Both the position numbers and the translations under genes were made by a program. Under the pieces are notes generated by a model. That model did not search any database, was not told the DNA's origin, and worked only from the letters and a program-made list of their open reading frames with translations. DNA of 64,000 bases. Source: CATQHW01 sp965243545. Lineage in GTDB: Bacteria; Spirochaetota; Spirochaetia; SZUA-6; Bin103. The stretch covers positions 4,092,001 to 4,156,000 of the forward strand of contig OZ251573.1 in assembly GCA_965243545.1 (NCBI GenBank), written 5' to 3'. Numbering within the stretch: position 1 is the first letter of the stretch; every line of letters starts with the position of its first letter. Of the stretch, positions 45,784-53,296 are shown one piece after another.

Positions 45784-46709
45784 TCCTCGCCGACCAGCGT
45801 GGCCAGCATCAGCGCCTTGGCGGTGTGCTTGCGGTTCTCCGCCTGCTCCCAGACCACCGAACAGGGCGCCTCGAAGACCGCGTCGGTCACCTCGTTCCCC
45901 TTCACGGCCGGCAGGTCGTGCATGAAGATGGCGGTGTCGGCCGCCCTCCGCATCAGCGCGCCGTTGACCTGATAGCCGGCCAGGAGCTCGAGGCGCTCCG
46001 CCTCGCGGTCCTCCTCGCCCATCGATGCCCACACGTCGGTGTACACCACGTCGGCCCCGTCGACGGCGGCGACGTCGTCGCTCACCGTGAGCGGCGCGCC
46101 CGACCCGTTGCGGCAGACGGCGACCAGCGCCGGGTCCGGTTGCAGGGCAGCGGGCGCCACCAGCGTGCAGCTCACGCCGGTCATCGAGCAGCCGACCATG
46201 AGCGAGGCGGCGACGTTGTTCCGCGCGTCCCCCACGTAGGCGAGCGACACGCCCGCCAGCGCGCCGTAGCGCTCGCGGATCGTCAACAGATCGGCCAGCA
46301 CCTGGGTCGGATGGCGGCCGTCGGTGAGTCCGTTGTAGACCGGGATGCCGGCGTAGCGGGCCAGCGTCTCCACCGTCTCCTGCGCGAAGCCGCGGTACTG
46401 GATGGCGTCGTACATGCGGCCGAACACCCGCGCCGTGTCCTCCAGCGACTCCTTGGCGCCGAGCTGCAGCTCGTCCCGGTTGAGCACTACCGGACAGCCG
46501 CCCTCCTCCCCGAATGCGGTGGCGAAGGCGGAGCGGGTGCGGGTCGACGGCTTCTCGAACAGCATGGCCAGCGTGAGTCCGGCAAAGCGCTGATGCCGTT
46601 CACCGGCGCGGCGTTGCCGCTTCACGCGCGCCGACAGGTCGAGCAGCTCGCCCAGCTCGGCCGGCGACAGGTCGTGCAGCGTGAGCAGCGAGCGTCCGAT
46701 CAGGTTCAT
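45780..46709 (-). CDS. argF: Ornithine carbamoyltransferase
   Basis: Transfers carbamoyl from carbamoyl phosphate to ornithine, giving citrulline (arginine biosynthesis or catabolism). The 309 residues have the carbamoyl-phosphate motif KPSTRTRSAF, YRGFAQ, the HPTQVLADL loop, the ornithine-side DVWASMG and the C-terminal motif reading FMHDLPAVKG where HCLP is common in this family. The ATG at 46709 follows a GGAGGTGAGCC site. It is divergent from tRNA-Leu. No other arg biosynthetic gene is next to it. Confidence 0.9.
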   Translation of the reverse strand: MNLIGRSLLTLHDLSPAELGELLDLSARVKRQRRAGERHQRFAGLTLAMLFEKPSTRTRSAFATAFGEEGGCPVVLNRDELQLGAKESLEDTARVFGRMYDAIQYRGFAQETVETLARYAGIPVYNGLTDGRHPTQVLADLLTIRERYGALAGVSLAYVGDARNNVAASLMVGCSMTGVSCTLVAPAALQPDPALVAVCRNGSGAPLTVSDDVAAVDGADVVYTDVWASMGEEDREAERLELLAGYQVNGALMRRAADTAIFMHDLPAVKGNEVTDAVFEAPCSVVWEQAENRKHTAKALMLATLVGEE

Positions 46710-46815
46710 GGGCTCACCTCCGGGTTCGGAAAGAGGAAACGCGTAAGCTACCGGCAGTCGCCGGTCCCCGGCAACCGGCCGGGCGGCGGCGCAGGGTAAC
46801 GCGCCGATGATTCAT

Positions 46816-46845
46816 TTGACGGCGGGAAACCTCGTTGCCTATAGT
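46816..46845 (+). promoter_or_regulatory. Promoter of the tRNA-Leu gene
   Basis: TTGACG (46816-46821) and TATAGT (46840-46845), 18-base spacer; the predicted start is near 46852, 17 bases before the mature tRNA 5' end. Confidence 0.8.
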
Positions 46846-46868
46846 CCCATTCCACCCGAAACGCGGGC

Positions 46869-46954
46869 GCTGCGGTGGTGGAATTGGTAGACACGCTAGC
46901 TTGAGGGGCTAGTGGGAGTTAAATCCCGTGAAGGTTCAAGTCCTTTCCGCAGCA
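46869..46954 (+). tRNA. tRNA-Leu (anticodon GAG)
   Basis: An 86-nt class II tRNA. Acceptor GCTGCGG pairs perfectly with CCGCAGC, the D-arm is TGGAATTGGTAGACACGC, the anticodon stem CTAGC/GCTAG closes loop TTGAGGG, and the T-arm contains GGTTCAAGTCC. Discriminator A; no encoded CCA. Reads CUC/CUU. A GC-rich hairpin without a T-run (about 46965-46983) separates it from the convergent ileS. Confidence 0.95.
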
Positions 46955-46992
46955 GACCGAACCGGCCGCCGTCCGGGCGGCGCGGACAGCCG

Positions 46993-49900
46993 TTACCGGC
47001 CGGCCTTGCGGAGCGCGACGGTGGCCGGCAGGCCGTTGACGGTGATCTCCTGCGGTTCGCCGGCGCCGTCCGGCAGCGCGCCGATGCGGAGTTCCGCGGC
47101 CAGGGTCTCGCCGCTCACGTAGCCGCGGTGGGCGGCGGCGGCCTCCTCCAGCTCGCGGCCGCCCCGCACGCCGAGCGCGATCCGGTCCGACACCTCCAGC
47201 CCGGCGGCCTTGCGCAGGTTCTGGATGCGGTTGACCAGCTCGCGCGCGATCCCCTCGGCGGCGAGCTCGGCGTCGATCCGGGTGTCCAGCCCGACGCCGA
47301 GGTTGCGCTCCAGCGCCGCCGCGATGCCCGGTTTCTCCGTGCGCTGCACGTCCAGGTCGTCGATGGTGATGCGGCCGCCGGCCGCCTCGACGCTGCCGCC
47401 GCCCTTGAGATCGGTGATCTGCGCCGGCGTGAGCGCCCGCACGCGCGCGGCCACCTCTTTCATGCCGGTGCGGAAGCGCGGGCCGAGGCGGCGGAAGTCG
47501 GGCTTGTAGGAGACCTCGCTCAGCTCGGTCTCGTCCTCCACCAGGGCGACCTGCTTGACGTTGAGCTCCTCGCCGATCAGGTCGAGCATCGGCGTCAGTT
47601 CGCGCCGGTCCGCCTCGTCGGCCGGCAGCAGGTAGAGCCGCCGCAGCGGCTGCCGCACCTTGAGGTCGTGCTTGCTGCGCAACGACCGGCCGAGCGCCAC
47701 CGCCCGCGCCGCCATCGCCATCTGCCGCTCCAGAGCGAGGTCGCGCAGGTCGTCGCGCGCCTGCGGCATGTCGCACAGATGAATGCTTTCGGGAGCCGCG
47801 GGGTCGGCCGCGCGCACCAGGTTCCGGTAGATGCGCTCGGTCACGAACGGCAGGACCGGCGCCAGCGCCTTGATGAAGGTGGTGAGCACCTCGTAGAGCG
47901 TCGCGTAGGCGGCCGCTTTGTCGCCGTCGTCCTCGGACTTCCAGAACCGGCGGCGGCTGCGGCGGATGTACCAGTTGGTGAGCTGTTCCACGAACGCCAC
48001 CATCGCCGGCACGGTGCGGTACAGCCGGTACGCCTCCATCTGGCCGTTCACCTCGGCCAGCAGGGTCTGCAGCGCCGAGACGATCCAGCGGTCGAGGCGG
48101 TTGGCCGAGCGCGCGCCGGAGACGGCCGGCGTCCAGCCGTCGATGCGGGCGTAGGTGACGAAGAAGCTGTAGGAGTTCCAGAGCGGGATGATCACGTCGC
48201 GCAGGCTGCGGTTCATGCCGGATTCGCTCAGCCGCAGCTCCTCCGCCTTCATGGCCGGGGAGTTGAGCAGGTACAGGCGCAGCGCGTCGGCGCCGTAGGT
48301 GGCCAGCATCTTGGCCGGGTCCGGATAGTTGCGCAGCCGCTTGCTCAGCTTGCGGCCGTCTTCGGCCAGCAGCATGCCGCCGACGATGCAGTTGTGGAAC
48401 GCCGGCCCGTCGAACAGCGCGGCCGACAGCGCCGTGAGCGTGTAGAACCAGCCGCGCGTCTGGTCCAGGTTCTCTGAGATGAAGTCGGCCGGAAAGCTCG
48501 CCTCGAAGTCGGCGGCGCGGCCGAACGGGTAGTGGCTCTGCGCGTACGGCATCGACCCCGACTCGAACCAGCAGTCCAGCACCTCCGGGATGCGGCGCAG
48601 GTCGCCGGCGCCGGACGGTGAGGGGATGACCAGATCGTCGATGCGGTGCTTGTGCAGATCGTCGACCGGCCGCCCGGTCAGCTCTTCGAGCTCGCGGATG
48701 CTGCCGACGCAGACCGTCTCGCCGGTCTCTTCGTTGCGCCAGATCGGCAGCGGCGTGCCCCAGTACCGGTTGCGGCTCACCGCCCAGTCGCGCGCGCCTT
48801 CCAGCCACTTGCCGAAGCGGCCGTCGCGGATGTGTTCCGGGACCCAGCGGACGCGCCGGTTGGCGGCCAGCATCCGCTCCTTGAGCGCTCCTTCCACCTT
48901 GACGAACCAGGTGGAGACGGTGCGGTAGATCAACGGCGCGTCGCACCGCCAGCAGAACGGGTAGTTGTGGACGATGGTCCCTTCGTCGAACAGCGCGCCG
49001 GCCGCGCGCAGGGCGCGGATCACCGGCGTGTCGGCGTCCTTGACGAACCGGCCGGCGTAGGCGGCGACCTCGCCGGTGAAGCGGCAGTCGGCGTCGATCG
49101 GGCAGACCACGGGGATGCCGGCGCGCTGGCCGAGCAGGTGGTCGTCCTCGCCGAAACCCGGCGCGACGTGGACGATGCCGGTGCCGTCGTCGGTCGACAC
49201 GAAGTCGGCGGCCACCACCCGGAACGCCCCTTCGCCGCGCAGGTGCGCGAAGTCGTCGAAGAGCGGTTCGTAGGTCATGTCAAGGAGTTCGGCGGCCGGT
49301 TGCTCCCGGACCGAGACGATCTCCGCCTTCCGCTTGCCGAACACGGCGTCCAGGCGGGCGCGGGCCAGGATGAGCGATTCGCCGGCCGCGGTGGCGGCCC
49401 GCACGTAGTCGATCTCCCTGCCCACCGCCAGCGCCATGTTCGACGGCAGCGTCCACGGCGTGGTGGTCCAGGCCAGGATCGACAGCTCCGGCGCGCCGCG
49501 CACCCGGAAGCGGACCGTGATCGACGGGTCCTGCGTGTCCCGGTACCCCTGGTTCACCTCGAAGTTGGACAGCGGCGTGGCGCAGCGCGGGCAGTAGGCC
49601 AGCGACTTGAAGCCTTCGTAGATCAGGTCCCGGTCCCAGAGCGACTTGAACACCCACCAGACCGACTCCATGAAGCCGGTGTCCATGGTCCGGTACTGGT
49701 GGTCCCAGTCGACCCAGCGGCCGAGGCGTTGGATCAGCGTCCGCCATTCGGCGGTGTAGCGCAGCACCACCTGCCGGCAGAACTCGTTGAACGGGCCGAT
49801 GCCGTAGTCGATGATGTCGGCGCGGGTCCTGAGGCCGAGCTGGCTCTCCGCCTCGTTCTCCACCGGCAGGCCGTGGCAGTCCCACCCCCAGCGCCGCTCT

Positions 49901-50163
49901 ACCCGGTAGCCGCGCATGGTCCAGTAGCGCGGCACCACGTCCTTGGAGATGGAGGCGAGCAGGTGCCCGTAGTGCGGCAGGCCGGTGGCGAACGGCGGCC
50001 CGTCGTAGAAGCGGAACGGCCGGCCGGCGGGCCGGCTGTCGACCGACTTGCGGTACAGGCCGCGCTCGTTCCAGAAGGCCAGGATCTCCTCCTCCATCGC
50101 CGGGAAGTCGACCTGGCTGCTGACCGGCGCAAAGACGGACGGCGGGACGCTTGTGGTGCTCAT
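46993..50163 (-). CDS. ileS: Isoleucyl-tRNA synthetase (IleRS2-like)
   Basis: Class Ia synthetase of 1056 residues that charges tRNA-Ile and edits valine. The HIGH motif reads HYGH in GPPFATGLPHYGHLL, followed by WGWDCHGLPVENEAE. The CP1 editing domain contains SILAWTTTPWTLPSN and DDGTGIVHVAPGFGEDD, and the KMSKS loop is KLSKRLRNYPDP. The C-terminal half lacks the zinc-finger ending of IleRS1. The FATGLPHYGH form is characteristic of the eukaryote-like IleRS2 group. I took the ATG at 50163; 20 more in-frame residues upstream show no homology. No T-box leader is recognisable. Confidence 0.95.
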   Translation of the reverse strand: MSTTSVPPSVFAPVSSQVDFPAMEEEILAFWNERGLYRKSVDSRPAGRPFRFYDGPPFATGLPHYGHLLASISKDVVPRYWTMRGYRVERRWGWDCHGLPVENEAESQLGLRTRADIIDYGIGPFNEFCRQVVLRYTAEWRTLIQRLGRWVDWDHQYRTMDTGFMESVWWVFKSLWDRDLIYEGFKSLAYCPRCATPLSNFEVNQGYRDTQDPSITVRFRVRGAPELSILAWTTTPWTLPSNMALAVGREIDYVRAATAAGESLILARARLDAVFGKRKAEIVSVREQPAAELLDMTYEPLFDDFAHLRGEGAFRVVAADFVSTDDGTGIVHVAPGFGEDDHLLGQRAGIPVVCPIDADCRFTGEVAAYAGRFVKDADTPVIRALRAAGALFDEGTIVHNYPFCWRCDAPLIYRTVSTWFVKVEGALKERMLAANRRVRWVPEHIRDGRFGKWLEGARDWAVSRNRYWGTPLPIWRNEETGETVCVGSIRELEELTGRPVDDLHKHRIDDLVIPSPSGAGDLRRIPEVLDCWFESGSMPYAQSHYPFGRAADFEASFPADFISENLDQTRGWFYTLTALSAALFDGPAFHNCIVGGMLLAEDGRKLSKRLRNYPDPAKMLATYGADALRLYLLNSPAMKAEELRLSESGMNRSLRDVIIPLWNSYSFFVTYARIDGWTPAVSGARSANRLDRWIVSALQTLLAEVNGQMEAYRLYRTVPAMVAFVEQLTNWYIRRSRRRFWKSEDDGDKAAAYATLYEVLTTFIKALAPVLPFVTERIYRNLVRAADPAAPESIHLCDMPQARDDLRDLALERQMAMAARAVALGRSLRSKHDLKVRQPLRRLYLLPADEADRRELTPMLDLIGEELNVKQVALVEDETELSEVSYKPDFRRLGPRFRTGMKEVAARVRALTPAQITDLKGGGSVEAAGGRITIDDLDVQRTEKPGIAAALERNLGVGLDTRIDAELAAEGIARELVNRIQNLRKAAGLEVSDRIALGVRGGRELEEAAAAHRGYVSGETLAAELRIGALPDGAGEPQEITVNGLPATVALRKAGR

Positions 50164-50233
50164 GTTGAGCGTCGGATTCTGGCCGGTGTGCGGCGCGGAC
50201 GGCAAGCCGCCGGCGGCCGGCAACCTGCGCGCG

Positions 50234-50359
50234 TCACCCCTTCACCGCGCCGAGCACCAGTCCCTTGGTGAAGTAGCGCTGCAGGAACGGATACACCAGC
50301 AGGATCGGCGCCATGCCGATGAAGATCTGCGCCGCCTTCGAGTTCTCGTCGGAGACGAA
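50234..50359 (-). pseudogene. 3' remnant of a carbohydrate ABC-transporter permease gene
   Basis: On the minus strand 41 codons ending in TGA spell the diagnostic C-terminus of MalG/UgpE-type sugar permeases: FIGMAPILLVYPFLQRYF followed by TKGLVLGAVKG and stop. An in-frame TAG directly precedes the fragment (before 50359) and the rest of the gene is absent; the MNT/HEPN genes occupy the adjoining sequence. The homology is clear although the piece is short. Confidence 0.8.
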
Positions 50360-50443
50360 CTATGGCCGGCGCCGCACTCTCGACGCGGCCGCGCCGAATC
50401 GTACACGATCGTGGGCGGCGCTTGGGAAGCGCGCAGGAAGGAG

Positions 50444-50881
50444 ATGGCGGTACGCGAGCGGTTGAACGGAACCAGGCCCATCGGGCTGTCGACCGGGGAG
50501 TGCGTCGACCTGTTGTTGCCGGCGACGGTCCGCGACGGGCGCGTTCAGGCCGTGTATCTGTTCGGCTCGCGCGCAGCCGGCGTCGGCGGCGCCGATTCCG
50601 ACGTCGACCTTGCCATCCACACGACGGACGACTTCGGGTGGGACGACCTGTTCGCGTTGCGCGGAACGCTGACCGGCCTGCTGCGCTCGGAGCGGCTCGA
50701 CCTGCTGTGGCTCAACCAGGCGCGGGCGACCGTAGCGTTTTCCGTGATCGCGGACGGCAAGCTCCTGCATTACGCCGATGCCGACCGGCTCAATGACTTC
50801 GAGCGGCAGGTGATCCGGGGGTTCCGCGACCGCATGGCGTACCTCGAACGACGCAGGCGGCGCCGTGGTGCATCGACCTAG
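50444..50881 (+). CDS. MNT-type nucleotidyltransferase antitoxin
   Basis: A 145-residue minimal nucleotidyltransferase (MntA-like). The active-site pattern is seen as YLFGSRAAG (GSRAAG at residues 41-46) followed by DSDVDLAIH (51-59) and a third acidic residue in ERLDLLWL. Such proteins inactivate the partner HEPN toxin by AMPylating it. The ATG at 50444 sits directly behind AAGGAG; spacing is tight, and a TTG at 50462 is an alternative. It overlaps the HEPN gene by 17 bases. Confidence 0.85.
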   Translation: MAVRERLNGTRPIGLSTGECVDLLLPATVRDGRVQAVYLFGSRAAGVGGADSDVDLAIHTTDDFGWDDLFALRGTLTGLLRSERLDLLWLNQARATVAFSVIADGKLLHYADADRLNDFERQVIRGFRDRMAYLERRRRRRGAST

Positions 50882-51293
50882 CGCCCTTTCGGAGCGCATG
50901 GAACTGCTGCGGCAGTACGGCGCCGACTTGTCGCAATGGCGGGGGCTTTCGCTGGACGGCTACTTGGCCAGCCGGACCACGCACTATGCGGTCGAGCGCG
51001 TGCTCTTCCTCATCGCCGAGACCGTCCTGGACATGCTCGATCACGTGCTGAGCGCCCGGCACGAGATCGTCAGCAACTCGTACGAAGAGATCCTGCTCAA
51101 CGCGCGCCGGCAGGGGCTGATCTCATCGGAGCTCTACGGTTCGTTGCGCGGACTCGGCGGATTCCGCAATGTCCTTGCCCATCAATACGTAGGGTTGTCG
51201 GATGCGACCGTGTATCAGCATCTGGTCAAGATGAACGGCATGTTCGGCGCGATCACGCGGGAACTCGAACTGCTGGTGGACTCAGGCGCCTGA
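50865..51293 (+). CDS. HEPN-domain RNase toxin (HepT/DUF86)
   Basis: A 142-residue all-helical HEPN ribonuclease. The RX4HXY motif is intact: R101-NVLA-H106-Q-Y108, the Tyr being the AMPylation site of characterised HepT toxins. Two long helices (THYAVERVLFLIAETVLDML) form the dimer interface. GTG start at 50865 within the MNT gene. With the preceding gene it forms an MntA-HepT type VII toxin-antitoxin pair, here in antitoxin-toxin order. Convergent with mutM, three bases between stops. Confidence 0.88.
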   Translation: MVHRPSALSERMELLRQYGADLSQWRGLSLDGYLASRTTHYAVERVLFLIAETVLDMLDHVLSARHEIVSNSYEEILLNARRQGLISSELYGSLRGLGGFRNVLAHQYVGLSDATVYQHLVKMNGMFGAITRELELLVDSGA

Positions 51294-51296
51294 GCG

Positions 51297-52112
51297 TCAC
51301 CGGCGCTGGCAGCGCGGGCAATGGAAGCTGGAGCGGCCGGCCTGGCGGAGCGCGCGGATGGCCGCGCCGCAACGCGGGCACGGCCGGCCGGCGCGGCCGT
51401 AGACGGCAAGCTCGACGGAGAACAGGCCGGGATCGCCGCCCGGCGTGCGGTAGTCGCGCAGCGTGGTGCCGCCGGCGTCGATGGCGCGCTGCAGGACCGC
51501 GCGCACGGCGTCCGCCACCCGCTGCAGGCGGATGCGGCCAAGCCTGCCGGCGGCCGTGCGCGGATGCACGCGCGCGGCGAACAGCGCCTCGTTGGCGTAG
51601 ATGTTGCCGATGCCGGCGACGATGCGGCTGTTGAGCAGCAGCTCCTTGATCGCGACCGTGCGCCGGCGGCTCACCCGGAACAGGTAGCCGCCGTCGAACC
51701 GGCCGCCGAGCGGCTCCGGTCCCAGGTGGGCGAGCAGCGGGTGATCGCCGGGCGCGGCGGCCACGTGCAGTGACCCGAACCGCCGCGGATCGCGCAACCG
51801 CACCGCCAGCCCGGAGCTCAGCACCACGTCGACGTGGTCGTGCCGCGCCGGCGGCGCATCCGCATGCACCAGCAGGAGCCGCCCGGACATGCCGAGGTGC
51901 GCGATCAGGCTTTCCGGCCCGGCGTCGATCACCAGGTACTTGGCCCGGCGGCGCACGTCGCGCACCGTGCGCCCGGCCAGCCGCGGCGGCAGGTCGTCCG
52001 CCACCGGCCAGCGCAGCCGCGGTTCGCGGACCACGACCCGGTCGATGCGCCGGCCGCGCAACGCCGGCCGCACGCCGCGGGCGATCGTCTCCACCTCCGG
52101 CAGCTCCGGCAC
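51297..52112 (-). CDS. mutM: Formamidopyrimidine-DNA glycosylase (Fpg)
   Basis: Base-excision repair glycosylase/AP lyase for 8-oxoguanine and formamidopyrimidines. The 271 residues begin MPELPEVETIARG (catalytic Pro2 and Glu3) and include the AKYLVID and AHLGMSGRLLL strands. The helix-two-turn-helix region is NSRIVAGIGNIYANEALF, and a C4 zinc finger (CPRC...CPRC) closes the protein with QAGRSSFHCPRC. It is divergent from pstS. Confidence 0.97.
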   Translation of the reverse strand: MPELPEVETIARGVRPALRGRRIDRVVVREPRLRWPVADDLPPRLAGRTVRDVRRRAKYLVIDAGPESLIAHLGMSGRLLLVHADAPPARHDHVDVVLSSGLAVRLRDPRRFGSLHVAAAPGDHPLLAHLGPEPLGGRFDGGYLFRVSRRRTVAIKELLLNSRIVAGIGNIYANEALFAARVHPRTAAGRLGRIRLQRVADAVRAVLQRAIDAGGTTLRDYRTPGGDPGLFSVELAVYGRAGRPCPRCGAAIRALRQAGRSSFHCPRCQRR

Positions 52113-52186
52113 GCCGCAGACGCTACGCGCCCGGCTCCGGGGTGTACAGGGCCGGCCGCTTGGAGCGGTCGGCCGCTCACGCCTTT

Positions 52187-52234
52187 CTAACGGCTTTCTA
52201 ACGTTCGCTAACCGATCGCCAACGATCGCTAGCA
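52187..52234 (+). promoter_or_regulatory. PHO-box-like phased repeats upstream of pstS
   Basis: Hexamers CTAACG (52187), CTAACG (52198), CTAACC (52208), CCAACG (52219) and CTAGCA (52229) recur every 10-11 bases, one helical turn. The first two sit in an exact 11-base repeat TTTCTAACGGC/TTTCTAACGTT. The pattern resembles response-regulator PhoB/PhoP sites, e.g. TTAACA repeats with 11-base period. It lies 51 bases before the pstS ATG. Confidence 0.6.
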
Positions 52235-52284
52235 GCGCGCCTGCGACCTTTGGGCAGATTCATTCACCATTCGAGGGAGGAACC

Positions 52285-53271
52285 ATGCGAACCAACCGAA
52301 TCATCGCCGGCGCCGCGGCGGCGTCCCTGGCGCTCACGTCGATGACCGCCCTGGCCCAGGTGTCGGTCGACCCGGCGCTCTCCGGGTACCGGCAGGTGCG
52401 GGGCGTGTCGGGCAGTCTCAAGAGCGTCGGATCGGACACCATGAACAACACCATGACGCTGTGGGTCGAAGGCTTTAAGGGCATGTACCCGAACGTCCGC
52501 ATCGAGATCGAGGGCAAGGGCTCCAGCACCGCCCCGCCGGCGCTGATCGCCGGAACCTCGCAATTCGGCCCGATGAGCCGGCAGATGAAGGCCGCCGAGG
52601 TGGACGAGTTCGAGACCCGGTACGGCTATCCGCCGACCGCGCTGCCGGCTGCCATCGACATGCTGGCGGTCTACGCCAACAAGGACAACCCGATCTGTGA
52701 CGCGGGGCTCACCCTGCAGCAGGTCGACGCGATCTTTTCCACCAACCGCCGCGGCGGGTACGCGACCGACATCCGCACCTGGGGAGACGCCGGCGTTTCC
52801 GACGGCGCCTGGGCCGACCTGCCGATCAGCCTGTACGGCCGCAACTCCGCGTCCGGCACCTACGGCTACTTCAAGAAGAACGTGCTGGGCGACGGCGACT
52901 ACAAGCCGTCGGTGAAGGAACAGCCCGGCAGCTCGTCGGTCGTGCAGGGCGTGGCCAGCGACGCTCCCGGCATCGGCTACTCCGGCATCGGCTACCTCAC
53001 CGCCGACGTGTGCGCGGTGCCGTTGGCGCTCGATGGGGCCGGCGATCCGATCCCGGCGACCGCCGAGTACGCCTACACCGGCGAGTATCCGTTGTCGCGG
53101 TTCCTGTACGTGTACGTCAATCACCGGCCCGGCAGCGAGATCGACCCGTTGCGGCGCGAGTTCATCCGCTACCTGTACAGTTCGCAGGGGCAGCGGGACG
53201 TGATCAAGGACGGCTACTACCCGATCACCGACGCCATCGCCTCCGAGGCGGTGGCCCCGTTGGGTCTCTGA
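52285..53271 (+). CDS. pstS: Phosphate-binding protein PstS
   Basis: Periplasmic phosphate receptor of the Pst ABC importer, 328 residues. A Sec signal (IIAGAAAASLALTSMTALAQ) is followed by the PstS/SphX fold. The phosphate-loop segments include LKSVGSDTMNNTMTLWVEGF, KGSSTAPPALIAGTSQFGPM, NSASGTYGYFKKNVL and the hinge HRPGSEIDPLRREFIRYLYS. ATG 52285 with GAGGGAGGAACC upstream. First gene of pstS-pstC-pstA-pstB-lipoprotein-phoU, behind PHO-box-like repeats. No Cys lipobox, so it is soluble. Confidence 0.95.
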   Translation: MRTNRIIAGAAAASLALTSMTALAQVSVDPALSGYRQVRGVSGSLKSVGSDTMNNTMTLWVEGFKGMYPNVRIEIEGKGSSTAPPALIAGTSQFGPMSRQMKAAEVDEFETRYGYPPTALPAAIDMLAVYANKDNPICDAGLTLQQVDAIFSTNRRGGYATDIRTWGDAGVSDGAWADLPISLYGRNSASGTYGYFKKNVLGDGDYKPSVKEQPGSSSVVQGVASDAPGIGYSGIGYLTADVCAVPLALDGAGDPIPATAEYAYTGEYPLSRFLYVYVNHRPGSEIDPLRREFIRYLYSSQGQRDVIKDGYYPITDAIASEAVAPLGL

Positions 53272-53296
53272 GCCGGACGGCGGGCGGCGGCGCGTG

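Noticed and set aside
46965..46983. GC-rich hairpin after tRNA-Leu as a terminator
   Set aside because: The stem is present but no T-run follows on either strand.
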